NCBI GenBank assembly: GCA_002050365.1 | Contig: MWYZ01000053.1 | Span: 1-43,955, forward strand | From: Acidobacteria bacterium 28-1 | GTDB lineage: Bacteria > Acidobacteriota > Blastocatellia > Pyrinomonadales > Pyrinomonadaceae | Direction of reading: 5' to 3' | DNA length: 43,955 bases | Part shown: positions 7,546-15,478 of the stretch, one piece after another | Layout of the letters: every line of letters begins with the position of its first letter | How positions within the stretch are numbered: the stretch's first letter is position 1 | Translations under genes and position numbers: made by a program | Notes under the pieces: model-generated | What the model was told of the DNA's origin: nothing | Database searches by the model: none | Seen by the model: the letters and a program-made list of their open reading frames with translations, nothing else

Positions 7546-7779
7546 ATGGCTGAATTACAAGACAAGTTACCCGAAAACTCTCGCGGGATATATTACGTTG
7601 ATTCGCAGTGTATTGACTGCGATGTGTGCCGCGATACTTCGCCGAAAAATTTCACGCGTTATGACGAAAACGGTTATTCGTTCGTTTATAAACAACCGGA
7701 AACGCCCGAAGAAATCGAACTTTGCGAAGAAGCATTATTAGCGTGTCCAGTCGAAGCGATTGGCGACGACGGAAATTAG
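7546..7779 (+). CDS. Single-cluster 4Fe-4S ferredoxin
   Basis: A 77-residue ferredoxin with cluster ligands C22, C25 and C28 (QCIDCDVCRD) and the distal C67 (LLACPVEAIG), the layout of Bacillus-type monocluster [4Fe-4S] ferredoxins. C60 is an extra cysteine. It is a small cytoplasmic electron carrier. Its placement after nadA, an iron-sulfur enzyme, may be chance or operonic; a 69-bp hairpin repeat separates them. It starts at ATG 7546. Confidence 0.85.
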   Translation: MAELQDKLPENSRGIYYVDSQCIDCDVCRDTSPKNFTRYDENGYSFVYKQPETPEEIELCEEALLACPVEAIGDDGN

Positions 7780-7781
7780 AA

Positions 7782-7833
7782 GGAACGCCAGCATCTTGCT
7801 GGCTGACGGTTGCCAGCAAGATGCTGGCGTTCC
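7782..7833. repeat. REP-like perfect 22-bp inverted repeat
   Basis: GGAACGCCAGCATCTTGCTG (then GC; arm 7782-7803) and its exact reverse complement (7812-7833) flank an 8-base loop TGACGGTT. The arm itself contains the smaller palindrome GCCAGCATCTTGCTGGC. A related palindrome (GCAGGCAATATGCCTGC, followed by GCTCC) is at 23556-23572. The form resembles REP elements moved by RAYT-type transposases; no such gene is in the window. It ends six bases before the HAD hydrolase ATG. Confidence 0.9.
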
Positions 7834-7838
7834 AATTT

Positions 7839-8510
7839 ATGATTGAAGCATTTATTTTCGACGTTGACGGAACGTTGATTGATTCAAACGATTTTCACGC
7901 CGAAGCGTGGCGAAAGGCGTTTAAAAAATACGGTAAAAAAGTTCCGTTCGACAAAATTCGCCCGCAAATCGGCAAGGGCGCGGACACGCTTTTGCCCGAA
8001 TTTTTGACCGAAAATGAAATAGAAAAATTCGGCGACGATTTAGCGAAACTACGCGGCGAGATTTTTAAACGTGAATATATGTCGCGCATCAAGCCATTTC
8101 CGAAGGTGCGCGAGCTTTTTCAGAAAATCAAAGATGACGGCAAACGAATCGCGCTCGCTTCTTCGTCGAACGAAGATGAAGTTGAAGAATATAAAAAAAT
8201 TGCGAACATCGAAGATTTAGTCGAAAAATCAACTTCGGCGGACGACGCGGAAGAATCGAAACCCGAACCCGATATTTTTCAAGCCGCACTCAAACTTCTC
8301 GGCAATCCCGCGCCCGAAACGGTTCTTGTCGTCGGCGATACGCCTTACGACGCGGAAGCGGCAACCAAGGCGAACCTCAAAATCATCGGTGTTTTGTGCG
8401 GCGGCTTTTCCGAAACGGATTTGCGCGAAAACGGCTGTCTCGAAATCTACGAAAATCCGATAGATTTATTAAAGAATTATAAAAAAATTGTTTCGATAAA
8501 TCAGGAATAA
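7839..8510 (+). CDS. HAD-superfamily hydrolase, copy 1
   Basis: A 223-residue haloacid-dehalogenase-type phosphatase or phosphomutase of the phosphoglycolate-phosphatase/beta-phosphoglucomutase-like class. Motif I is FIFDVDGTLIDSN, motif II is ALASSSNEDEVEE, motif III Lys is in ESKPEPDIF, and motif IV is VVGDTPYDAEAA; a helical cap lies at about residues 18-85. The substrate is unknown. The start is ATG 7839, just after the REP-like repeat; the longer frame would read through that repeat. A second copy, about 85% identical by eye, lies at 32856-33512. A bidirectional terminator follows. Confidence 0.88.
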   Translation: MIEAFIFDVDGTLIDSNDFHAEAWRKAFKKYGKKVPFDKIRPQIGKGADTLLPEFLTENEIEKFGDDLAKLRGEIFKREYMSRIKPFPKVRELFQKIKDDGKRIALASSSNEDEVEEYKKIANIEDLVEKSTSADDAEESKPEPDIFQAALKLLGNPAPETVLVVGDTPYDAEAATKANLKIIGVLCGGFSETDLRENGCLEIYENPIDLLKNYKKIVSINQE

Positions 8511-8601
8511 TCATAGGTTGGATTCTACGAATAAGCGCTGGCAACCTCTACCGTCATGGCAATCAGCGGCGACGGGCAAACATAAAACACCGAACAATAA
8601 T

Positions 8602-8645
8602 AAAAAAGTGACGGCTTTTGTCTTAAGCCGTCACTTTTTTTTACT
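8602..8645. terminator. Bidirectional rho-independent terminator
   Basis: The stem AAAAAAGTGACGGCTT (8602-8617) pairs perfectly with AAGCCGTCACTTTTTT (8625-8640) around a 7-base loop. There is a T-run on both strands. It sits between the convergent HAD hydrolase and alpha/beta hydrolase genes and can end both. Confidence 0.9.
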
Positions 8646-8666
8646 TTCGCATTCGGTTATTAAACT

Positions 8667-9947
8667 TTACGGTTGATTCATCGGCGGCGGCACGAAACTG
8701 TCGGGCAAAAAGCCGAGCGCAGTCGGGAAATTTGCCGCCGTCGGGCGCGTCCTGTTGACCACCCAATTATTAATGGCATTGACTGAAGTTACGAGTTGCT
8801 CGCCGGTAAAATTACAGTGTCCGTTGCCGTTTGTATAAGTTTGATAAAGCAGATTGCTGCGGTTTGCCGCCGCGACGGTTTCTGCGTATTCGCGTTCCTG
8901 CGAAACGGTTACGAGCGGGTCGTAGAGCGTGTGCAAAGTCAACACAGGGCTTTCGATTCTGCCTGTATAATCGGCGTTTCGTCTCAAATAATCGCGCGTA
9001 TAAAACGGCGCGGAAATGGTGCGCCCGGCGTTGAGCGTAACGAGCCAATTTTCAATAACCGGCGCGGGAACGCCCAAAGAAACGAGATAGGCTTTTTCTT
9101 CGGCGGTCAGATTGTAATGTCGATTTAAATTTTGCACGACCGGACCGCCGGCGCGGCGTTCGAGTTCGGCGCGGGCTTCGGTTGAGAAAAACATATCGGT
9201 AAAAAGCCAGCCCGGATAAAAGGCGGGCGGCGCGGGCGGATTGATGCCGCGCCCCGGCGTTCCGACAACGAGCCGAATAAATTCAAACTTCGGAAAATTT
9301 GCCGGATTGTTGACTTCAGATAATAGCTTTGGCTGGACTTCGCTTTCAAAATCCAAATCGTCGCGCACGTCGCCGGGCGTTCCCCAACTATGCGGCATTC
9401 CGAAAAGAGCGTCATAGGCGAGAGCCAAATCGCCTGCCGAATCCCACGACTGCGAAGCGCCGGCACCGACCGCGCACGCGCACAACGCGCCGTTGTAAAG
9501 ATCGCTGTATCGCTCCATACTCGCAAAACTAATCACCGTTCCCATCGAAACACCCCACAAAATTGTATTGTGGGGATTTCCGACTCTATGGCGAAAGAAA
9601 AGTGCGAGATTTTTCATATCCTCAATACCTTCATGAACCGCCCAGCCGTTATCGCGGTAAGCCGAGCCGGCAAGAGCGTAACCTTGCGCGAGCAAAACAG
9701 GTTCGAGCGCCGCGCTCGGCGCAACATCGGCGGCGCGATTTTCAATTTCGCCCGGGTGGTCGGCTTTATCGCGGTAGCCGTGAGCGTAAAGGAGCAAGGT
9801 TCCGTTCCAGTTTTGGGGAACGAGAATGCGATACGGCGCACCTTGTATATCGCCCGCCAAATCAAGCGGGTGCTGCGGCGCGGCGACTGCAAACTGCAAC
9901 GTAAAGACAAGAAGAAAAAACACGACGTAGGTTGTTTTCTTTAACAC
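8667..9947 (-). CDS. Exported alpha/beta hydrolase
   Basis: A 426-residue protein with a signal peptide (KKTTYVVFFLLVFTLQFAVA, cleavage near VAA-PQ) and an alpha/beta-hydrolase fold. The nucleophile elbow is WGVSMGT (S134), preceded by LLLYAHGY (oxyanion region). The acid is likely D in LYDPLVT and the base H in NGNGHCNFTG near the C terminus. It resembles exported esterase/peptidase-like proteins of Acidobacteriota; the substrate is unknown. The start is GTG at 9947 with GGAGG eight bases upstream. It is monocistronic, ended by the terminator at 8602-8645. Confidence 0.82.
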   Translation of the reverse strand: MLKKTTYVVFFLLVFTLQFAVAAPQHPLDLAGDIQGAPYRILVPQNWNGTLLLYAHGYRDKADHPGEIENRAADVAPSAALEPVLLAQGYALAGSAYRDNGWAVHEGIEDMKNLALFFRHRVGNPHNTILWGVSMGTVISFASMERYSDLYNGALCACAVGAGASQSWDSAGDLALAYDALFGMPHSWGTPGDVRDDLDFESEVQPKLLSEVNNPANFPKFEFIRLVVGTPGRGINPPAPPAFYPGWLFTDMFFSTEARAELERRAGGPVVQNLNRHYNLTAEEKAYLVSLGVPAPVIENWLVTLNAGRTISAPFYTRDYLRRNADYTGRIESPVLTLHTLYDPLVTVSQEREYAETVAAANRSNLLYQTYTNGNGHCNFTGEQLVTSVNAINNWVVNRTRPTAANFPTALGFLPDSFVPPPMNQP

Positions 9948-10233
9948 AATTTAATCCTCCTAAAAATTGAATGACAGATTTTGGTTTTCATTCGGAAATC
10001 TTGGAAATTAGCGAAAAGCCGTTTTCCGATTCGAAAGACTCTGGCTGTTCCTTAATCTGAAAATACGGTTATGCCGACGTTTGTCGGCGAAATTAGAAAT
10101 TTAATACTCTGAATGAAAGGTTTGTGTATTTTCTCGCGTCGCGGGGGAAAAGTCAAAGCATTTTCGATTGCGTGGTAAAATTAAATTTGAGGATAAGCAG
10201 AAATTTGGTTTTAAGAAAAATTGTTTGCGGATA
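9948..10233. other. Gene-free stretch upstream of the alpha/beta hydrolase
   Basis: It holds the ribosome site of the minus-strand hydrolase (GGAGG about 9956-9960). Beyond that there are no clear genes, repeats or promoter-quality sites; the SGNH-hydrolase remnant begins at its right edge. Confidence 0.5.
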
Positions 10234-10350
10234 AACACCAAAGACATTTTCCAAACTGACAAACTTCATATGAATGCAGCAGGCTACAAAATCTGGCGCG
10301 AAATACTCTTTCCAAAAATAAAATTGGGTTTGAAAGGTTTGCCCCGATAA
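10234..10350 (+). pseudogene. Remnant of an SGNH/GDSL hydrolase C terminus
   Basis: The frame reads KDIFQTDKLHMNAAGYKIWR followed by EILFPKIK and a stop at 10350. TDKLHMNAAGYKIW is the block V signature (DxxHxNxxGY) that holds the catalytic Asp and His of SGNH/GDSL esterases. Nothing resembling blocks I-III precedes it, so only about the last 40 residues survive. The frame can be opened from 10168, but that upstream part is low-complexity and Lys-rich. It converges with nanE and is likely what is left after a deletion. Confidence 0.65.
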
Positions 10351-10377
10351 TCTTTCTCAAATCGAAAATTATCCTTG

Positions 10378-11106
10378 TCAAAACGCTTGAAGATTTGCCG
10401 AGCGCATCGGCGTTGCCGAAATAAACCATTGAACCAATTGGTCAACGCCAGTGATGGCGCCGCCAACCACAACTGCAAAAGCACCGCAGTCGAAAGCCCT
10501 GCGCACATCGTCGGGCGAACGCAGGCGACCTTCGCAAATAATCGGGGCGTCGAGCCTTTCGACAAGTTTTTCGATGAGTTCAAAATCCGGTTCGACCAGA
10601 TGTTTTGTCGCGTTTGTATAACCCGAAAGCGTCGTGCCGACAAAATCAACTCCGGCTGTTTCGACAGCGTTTATTCCTTCCTCGAGCGTCGAAACGTCAG
10701 CCATTACCGGTAAATGCAGTTCTTCTTTAATCCGCCGGACGATTTCGGCTAAACTTTCGCCACCCGGTCTTTGCCGCAGAGTTGCGTCCAACGCAATCAC
10801 ATCGGCTCCGGCGGCGGCGATTTCTTTTGCCGCGTCAAAAGTCGGCGTAATGTAGACTTTGCTTGAAGCGGAGACGACTTTGTAGATACCCAAAATCGGC
10901 ACTCTAACTACTTGTTTGACGGCAAGAATATGATCCGGCGAATCAATCCGCACGCCGACCGCGCCGTTTTGTTCGGCGGTTTCAGCCAGCGCCGCAATGA
11001 TTTCAGGCTTGGCAAGCGGCGAATTTGCCGGCGCCTGGCAGGAAACAATCAACCCGTTTTGGATTTTGGATTTTAGATTTTGGATTTTGGATTTTAAGTC
11101 AGTCAT
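10378..11106 (-). CDS. nanE: N-acylglucosamine-6-phosphate 2-epimerase
   Basis: NanE converts N-acetylmannosamine-6-phosphate to N-acetylglucosamine-6-phosphate, feeding amino-sugar catabolism. It is a TIM barrel: GLIVSCQAPANSPL at the N terminus, GVRIDSPDHI, LGIYKVV (catalytic Lys region), ADVIALDATLRQRP, LPVMADVST and the phosphate-binding APIICEGRL/FAVVVGGAITG near the end. The start at 11106 overlaps the kinase stop in an ATGA junction, so the two are coupled. The first 17 residues (LKSKIQNLKSKIQN) are encoded by a TTTTGGA-type heptamer repeat and precede the normal family start, so they look like an added tail. It is the last gene of the minus-strand run. Confidence 0.93.
   Translation of the reverse strand: MTDLKSKIQNLKSKIQNGLIVSCQAPANSPLAKPEIIAALAETAEQNGAVGVRIDSPDHILAVKQVVRVPILGIYKVVSASSKVYITPTFDAAKEIAAAGADVIALDATLRQRPGGESLAEIVRRIKEELHLPVMADVSTLEEGINAVETAGVDFVGTTLSGYTNATKHLVEPDFELIEKLVERLDAPIICEGRLRSPDDVRRAFDCGAFAVVVGGAITGVDQLVQWFISATPMRSANLQAF
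11057..11096. repeat. TTTTGGA heptamer array inside the nanE 5' end
   Basis: About six tandem seven-base units (TTTTGGA, one variant TTTTAGA). The array is in coding sequence: three units make 21 bases, read as a seven-residue peptide repeat (KSKIQNL). A sister array lies at 12061-12090 at the 5' end of the next gene upstream. Confidence 0.9.
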
Positions 11107-12098
11107 TTAACCTTCGATTTTCTTAAATTTGCTAAAAGAGTTTCGCTAATTTCAATTTTTGCTTGTTTATAAGCCAGTAAAACTGCGCCGATTGCCGGAT
11201 TAAAACGCGGCTCGATAAAAACTGCTTCGGGAATTTCTCTTTGCAAAAGCTCCGAGAAATACTTTCTCATTAATTCGCCTTGAAACATTCCGCCGACTCC
11301 GGCAACCGGAAAATTGTCCTGAAAACACAGGCGTCTGACGGCGCTCTGAACGCTTTCGACCAAAACGCTTGCGCCGAATTTGATTTGGTCTCGGATGACT
11401 TCATTTCCGGCAGCCGCCGCTGCGTGCGTCGCTTTTGCAAAACTCGCCAACTCATCGCGCGTTATTTTTGCACTGTAGAAATCGTTTGTGAGTTCTCGAA
11501 TTTTCTCGCGCCGAAAGAAATTTAAGACTAATTGTTCCAATCCCGCCGGTTCGATTAAACCGTCCTGTTCCTTAATTGCAAGGCGAACCGTTTGCAAAGC
11601 GAGCCAGAAACCGCTGCCTTCGTCGCTGAACAAATAACCTAAGCCGCCGATTTTTGTTGTTTCGCCCCGTTTGTTTTCGCCGTAGATGACCGAACCTGTT
11701 CCGGCGACGACGACAATCCCGGGTTCGCCCGCCGTCGCGCCGAAAAGCGCGGTCGGCGCGTCGTGTCCGACAATCGAATATTCGGCGGTAACCGTTTCGT
11801 TGATAATTTCTTCTTTGTAGTCCGCGCCGCCCGTCATTCCGAAATGCGCCGCAGTAAAAATCGTTTTTTCCACCGGCGGCAAATTCGCGTTTTTCAACGC
11901 TTCGCCGACGCTATTTAAAATCGCGTTTCTAAGACGTTCGCGTCCGCCCGGATGCTCGGCGTGATTCGACGCGCCGCCGAAACCGCTTGCCAGAACGTTT
12001 CCGTTTTCGTCGGCAATAACAGCCTCCGTGTGGCTCTGCCCGCCGTCAACACCGAGGAAGATTTTGGATTTTGGATTTTGGATTTTGGATTCGTTCAC
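11103..12098 (-). CDS. BadF/BadG-type N-acetylhexosamine kinase
   Basis: A 331-residue ASKHA-fold kinase of the BadF/BadG/BcrA/BcrD family, which contains N-acetylglucosamine kinases. The phosphate-1 loop is FLGVDGGQSHTEAV. ASNHAEHPGG and GHDAPTALFGA form the sugar region, VVVAGTGSVIYG is phosphate-2, IGGLGYLFSDEGSGFWLA is diagnostic of the family, and VAGVGGMFQGEL is the adenosine loop. With NanE coupled downstream, the likely substrates are GlcNAc, ManNAc or MurNAc; which one cannot be read from sequence. The N-terminal MNESKIQNPKSKI is encoded by the heptamer array at 12061-12090 and is probably an extension. Confidence 0.88.
   Translation of the reverse strand: MNESKIQNPKSKIFLGVDGGQSHTEAVIADENGNVLASGFGGASNHAEHPGGRERLRNAILNSVGEALKNANLPPVEKTIFTAAHFGMTGGADYKEEIINETVTAEYSIVGHDAPTALFGATAGEPGIVVVAGTGSVIYGENKRGETTKIGGLGYLFSDEGSGFWLALQTVRLAIKEQDGLIEPAGLEQLVLNFFRREKIRELTNDFYSAKITRDELASFAKATHAAAAAGNEVIRDQIKFGASVLVESVQSAVRRLCFQDNFPVAGVGGMFQGELMRKYFSELLQREIPEAVFIEPRFNPAIGAVLLAYKQAKIEISETLLANLRKSKVK
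12061..12090. repeat. TTTTGGA heptamer array inside the kinase 5' end
   Basis: Four tandem TTTTGGA units, the same unit and orientation as 11057-11096 about 1 kb away. They flank the kinase gene as direct repeats. In the minus-strand reading frame they give SKIQNPKSKI. Confidence 0.9.
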
Positions 12099-12146
12099 AA
12101 TGTTTCTTTGTTCTTTCTTTGTGTGCTTTGCACCTTTGCGGGAAAC

Positions 12147-12440
12147 TTATTTTTCCAACAAACTTTTTGCAAAATCATCGCAAAACTTTTCCTCTTCCGC
12201 TCGGCTTAAATTCAAATCTTGCGCGAAAAAATGTCCGAGTTCGTGCGCGAGTATTTTTTCAACTTTTTCCTGCGCATTCAAATTCACACAAATCGTTTTA
12301 TTTTTTCGGTCAAATTCGCCAATCGTCGTCGGAAACCATTTTTCATAAACGACTTCAACGTCAGTCTTTTCGGCAATCTCAAAAACATTATCAGTGCCGA
12401 ATTTGTCTATAACTTTCTGTGCGGCGGTTTCAGCGTTCAT
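12147..12440 (-). CDS. ImmA/IrrE-type small metallopeptidase
   Basis: A 97-residue single-domain zinc peptidase of the ImmA/IrrE (COG2856) type. ILAHELGHFFAQD contains the HExxH motif, and the downstream acidic helix (LSRAEEEKFCDDFAKSLL) supplies the likely third ligand (ExxxxxFA pattern). TTIGEFDRKNKTICVNLNA is the usual segment before it. Family members cleave repressors (phage ImmR, DdrO in Deinococcus), usually with an adjacent HTH partner. No such partner is next to it here: it sits inside the amino-sugar gene run, between the FAD oxidoreductase and the kinase. Confidence 0.8.
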   Translation of the reverse strand: MNAETAAQKVIDKFGTDNVFEIAEKTDVEVVYEKWFPTTIGEFDRKNKTICVNLNAQEKVEKILAHELGHFFAQDLNLSRAEEEKFCDDFAKSLLEK

Positions 12441-12445
12441 TTTGC

Positions 12446-12484
12446 TTTTTACTTTTGCCTTTTTACTTTTTACTTTTTACTTTG
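12446..12484. repeat. TTTTTAC heptamer array
   Basis: Tandem TTTTTAC units with one variant (TTTTGCC) fill the 36-bp gap between the ImmA-like start and the FAD-oxidoreductase end. They supply the TAA stop codon of the latter (12477-12479). Confidence 0.8.
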
Positions 12485-14081
12485 CAAAGCGGTGCGGGTC
12501 GCCTTCTTCAAGTTTTAAATCTTTGCGCCATTCCAGTTCGACACCGCGTTTTTCCAATAAATCTTGAAAAGCCGTCAAATGTTTCTGGTCATTTCTCACC
12601 TCGCGCGTGGTTAAACCGTTCTGCAAACAAAACGCAGCTAACGCGCCCGCCGCTTCGCCGATATTCCATTCGACGGGATGCAGGCGGTAACAGCCGTTCG
12701 TGATGTGCGTTGTCCCGATATTTTTGCTAGCCGCCAGTAAATTTTCCACTCGCTGCGGAATCAGCGCGCCGAGCGGAATTTGAAACGGCAAGGCTTCGAC
12801 ATCCAAATAATTATCACCGCCGACAGTCGGGTGCAAATCAATCCGGTAAAATCCGATGCCGACAGAATCATTAAATTTTTCCGCGTAAATCTGGTTCAGA
12901 CGACACGTGGCTGAAACGTGCTGTTCGCAAATAGTGAACTCGGCTTTGATTCTTCTCGATTCGCGGATGTAAGGCATTTTTGCCAAACCATCTTTTGTTC
13001 CGGTAATATCCGGGCGCAACTTTAAACCTTTAAAACCGGCTTCGGTTTGCAGCCAGTAAAAAAACGACAAACTCAATTGCTTTGCTTCATCAATTATTCG
13101 CTGTTTCGCTTGATAATTTGCCGCGTTTGATAAATCCTCCAAAAAATAATCAATCTGCGGATAATTAACGATCGTTATGTCACTCTCAAATTTACCTGCC
13201 GCAAAATTTTCACGGTGCAGAATGCGGCGGTAAGTCCAAAGACCGGCGAATGCTTTGTTCGGTTCTCGATGCGGCGCGAAATTATAAGTAATCGGCTGCA
13301 TCGTGCGCGGATTAATGCCGCTCAAACCGAGTAATTTTCCGTTCCACGGCGGAGTCAAATTCGGAACGAAATCGCGCCAAAATTCGTAATTTTTCGGTTT
13401 TTCAATCGTATGATTTTCGCCTTCGTGATGACTCATCGCAAAACAAACCGAAAAGGCTTGCGAATTATTCGGCTCGGCGAATTCTTTTGCGCTCGGCTCA
13501 TTCGTTTCGCGTTTCGATTCCGCGCCGGTTACAAATTCGGTTTTCGTTAGCGGTAAAAGCTCGCCTAATTCCGTTGCGTCAATAAAATACTTTGCCGAGA
13601 TTGTAATGTCTTCGCCGGTTTTCAGATTTTTTAGCGTAACCGCGCGAACCACTTTGCCTTGCGATTCGGCGGCAATCGGAAAATGCTCGGTTAGGATTTG
13701 CAAATTTCGCTTTTCGACATATTCCGCCAAACTCGCTTTTAGAACAGTCAAAAAAACTTTCGGCTCGGCGCAAAGCGGCGAAACCCAGCCGTCGCCTGGA
13801 TTCAGAAACGGATTTGCTTTCGCAGTTTCCGTCAACGGACAATTATTTTTATAATATTGACGAACTTCATTTCTAAATTTTCGGTAACTCTTTGTGCAGC
13901 CGAAATTTTCAATCCAGCCGTGTTCGTCGGGCGGCGTCACCTGCGACGTAAATTGACCGCCAATCCAATCGCTTTCTTCGGTTAAAATCACGCGCCGATA
14001 CCTCGCCGCAACCAACGCCGCCGCGCAGCCTCCAACGCCGCCGCCGGTAATCAATATGTCGGTTTTCAGTTCCTTCGCCAC
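12477..14081 (-). CDS. FAD-dependent oxidoreductase
   Basis: A 534-residue protein of the 'FAD-dependent oxidoreductase' group (pfam12831-like, which includes proteins labelled xanthan lyase). The Rossmann motif is at the N terminus, TDILITGGGVGGCAAALVAA, with an Arg/Glu-rich second strand (RRVILTEESDWIGGQ). YFIDATELGELLPL and GGDNYLDVEALPFQIPLGAL are typical core segments, and ASKNIGTTHITNGCYRLHPV is the C-terminal FAD-closing segment. The substrate is unknown. There is no signal peptide, so it is likely cytoplasmic. It starts at GTG 14081, two bases after the ATP-grasp gene, so they are co-transcribed. The stop codon lies in a heptamer repeat. Confidence 0.82.
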   Translation of the reverse strand: MAKELKTDILITGGGVGGCAAALVAARYRRVILTEESDWIGGQFTSQVTPPDEHGWIENFGCTKSYRKFRNEVRQYYKNNCPLTETAKANPFLNPGDGWVSPLCAEPKVFLTVLKASLAEYVEKRNLQILTEHFPIAAESQGKVVRAVTLKNLKTGEDITISAKYFIDATELGELLPLTKTEFVTGAESKRETNEPSAKEFAEPNNSQAFSVCFAMSHHEGENHTIEKPKNYEFWRDFVPNLTPPWNGKLLGLSGINPRTMQPITYNFAPHREPNKAFAGLWTYRRILHRENFAAGKFESDITIVNYPQIDYFLEDLSNAANYQAKQRIIDEAKQLSLSFFYWLQTEAGFKGLKLRPDITGTKDGLAKMPYIRESRRIKAEFTICEQHVSATCRLNQIYAEKFNDSVGIGFYRIDLHPTVGGDNYLDVEALPFQIPLGALIPQRVENLLAASKNIGTTHITNGCYRLHPVEWNIGEAAGALAAFCLQNGLTTREVRNDQKHLTAFQDLLEKRGVELEWRKDLKLEEGDPHRFAK

Positions 14082-14083
14082 GA

Positions 14084-15433
14084 TTAGAAATCTTCTAAAA
14101 TGATAAGCGCGGTTTGACCGCCGCCTTGCGCGACGTTGACGAGCGACTGCGAAGACAGACGCACCAGCCCGCCTTCGGCTTTTCCGAGAAACAAAAACGG
14201 GTCGAAATCAATCAACAAACTTTCCATCTTGATTGAATCGGAAAAAGCCGGAATAGTTACTTTGCCAACCGGCACGCGCTCTTGAACAACGTAAGAATGT
14301 TGCAAAGCCTCGTTCAAAGCCGTTTCCCATTCTGCCTGCGACATTTCCCAGCCGAGCTTTATTCCTTTGCCGCCGTAATCGTCGTTCGGTTTGAGCAGAA
14401 ATCCCTCGCGCTCGCGCCGCAAAAATTCCGGCAAATCAATTTCCCGTCCTTCGCGTGTCGTACGGCAGTCGCGCACGCGCCGCGTCCAAGGAATGTGGCG
14501 GCGAATTACGGCAAGCTGTTCGGGCGTGAAAAGTTTTTCGTATCGCTCGTCGCTCAAAATAGCAAAACCGGCTTTTTTGTGCGCGATTTTAGTGCGAAAA
14601 GAATTTGCCATACAAACTCGCCCGTCCGCGTAGGCGCGCGACAAAGGATGAGTTTCGTCAAAATTTTCCAAAAATTCGTGGATGAGGATTCGTTTGTAAA
14701 AAATATCAATCGCAAAATCCCCGACGCGCAGCGAATCTTCGTCGTATTCAAGCTCGCGCGGGTCGGCAATCAGAGTCGGAAAACCCTGAGATTCAAAATA
14801 TTCCTGCAAAACATAAAATTCAGTCATCGTTGAAACGCCGTGCCAATCAACAATGGCAATATTCGGCTTTTCCTTGTTTCCGCCGGTTTCTCGGTAAGCT
14901 GCCGCGAGCGATTCAAGAAGCCGTTTGTGCGGCGCGGGTCGCCAGTGTTTATGCTGCGCGAGAAACTCTTTGACGGGCGGAACAAGCTCAAGAACCTTCT
15001 CCATCTGCATCTGGTCGCCGACACCGGCGGGAGTTTCGGCGTTGTATTCGAGAAATTTGAAATCATCGCCGTCAAAAAAAGCGTCGAACCGGCTCGAAAC
15101 GCAAAGCCGCTCGTATCGCGGGTCAAGCCGCGCCATGCGCTCTTCTTTTTCGGTCAAATCAAGTTCGGCGAAAATTTCGTCGTTTTCCAGCGCGGCAACG
15201 GCTAAAAGCTCGAACGCGCCCGCAAGAACTTCGGCAGAGTGCGCGATTGTTTCGTATTGCGCTCGAGTAACAAAATGCGGGCGCAAAAACGGACAAATCG
15301 GACGCTCGTCGTGCAAAAGTCCTAACTCGCGCTCTTTATCGAACAATCTGGCGAAAAGCTCTCTGTCAAGCCGCGTGTCTCGGCAAATCTGTTCGTCCAA
15401 TTTTTGGATAAGGTCGGAAAATTCTTTTTTCAT
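14084..15433 (-). CDS. Circularly permuted ATP-grasp-like protein
   Basis: A 449-residue protein. FLEYNAETPAGVGDQMQMEK matches the nucleotide/metal region of circularly permuted ATP-grasp and glutathionylspermidine-synthase-like proteins. FLLKPNDDYGGKGIKLGWEM is the glycine-rich ATP loop, and SYVVQERVP with a late Glu/Asn pattern completes the site. Such enzymes join a carboxylate to an amine using ATP, often making peptides; the substrate here is unknown. It is tightly followed by the FAD oxidoreductase (2-bp gap) and preceded by the HyuA-like gene (45-bp gap). In this context a role with amino-acid parts of peptidoglycan fragments is possible but unproven. Confidence 0.72.
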   Translation of the reverse strand: MKKEFSDLIQKLDEQICRDTRLDRELFARLFDKERELGLLHDERPICPFLRPHFVTRAQYETIAHSAEVLAGAFELLAVAALENDEIFAELDLTEKEERMARLDPRYERLCVSSRFDAFFDGDDFKFLEYNAETPAGVGDQMQMEKVLELVPPVKEFLAQHKHWRPAPHKRLLESLAAAYRETGGNKEKPNIAIVDWHGVSTMTEFYVLQEYFESQGFPTLIADPRELEYDEDSLRVGDFAIDIFYKRILIHEFLENFDETHPLSRAYADGRVCMANSFRTKIAHKKAGFAILSDERYEKLFTPEQLAVIRRHIPWTRRVRDCRTTREGREIDLPEFLRREREGFLLKPNDDYGGKGIKLGWEMSQAEWETALNEALQHSYVVQERVPVGKVTIPAFSDSIKMESLLIDFDPFLFLGKAEGGLVRLSSQSLVNVAQGGGQTALIILEDF

Positions 15434-15478
15434 AATTCATTAAAAAATCCGTTTCTGTAAATTTGAAATCGCTCCGAC

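Noticed and set aside
8520..8600. Possible C-terminal gene scrap reading ALATSTVMAISGDGQT then stop
   Set aside because: Only 16 codons, preceded directly by a stop and with no partner sequence; too little to call a remnant.
9390..9944. 184-codon plus-strand frame opposite the alpha/beta hydrolase
   Set aside because: It is an antisense shadow, Arg-rich and without motifs; the minus-strand frame has a complete fold, signal peptide and catalytic triad.
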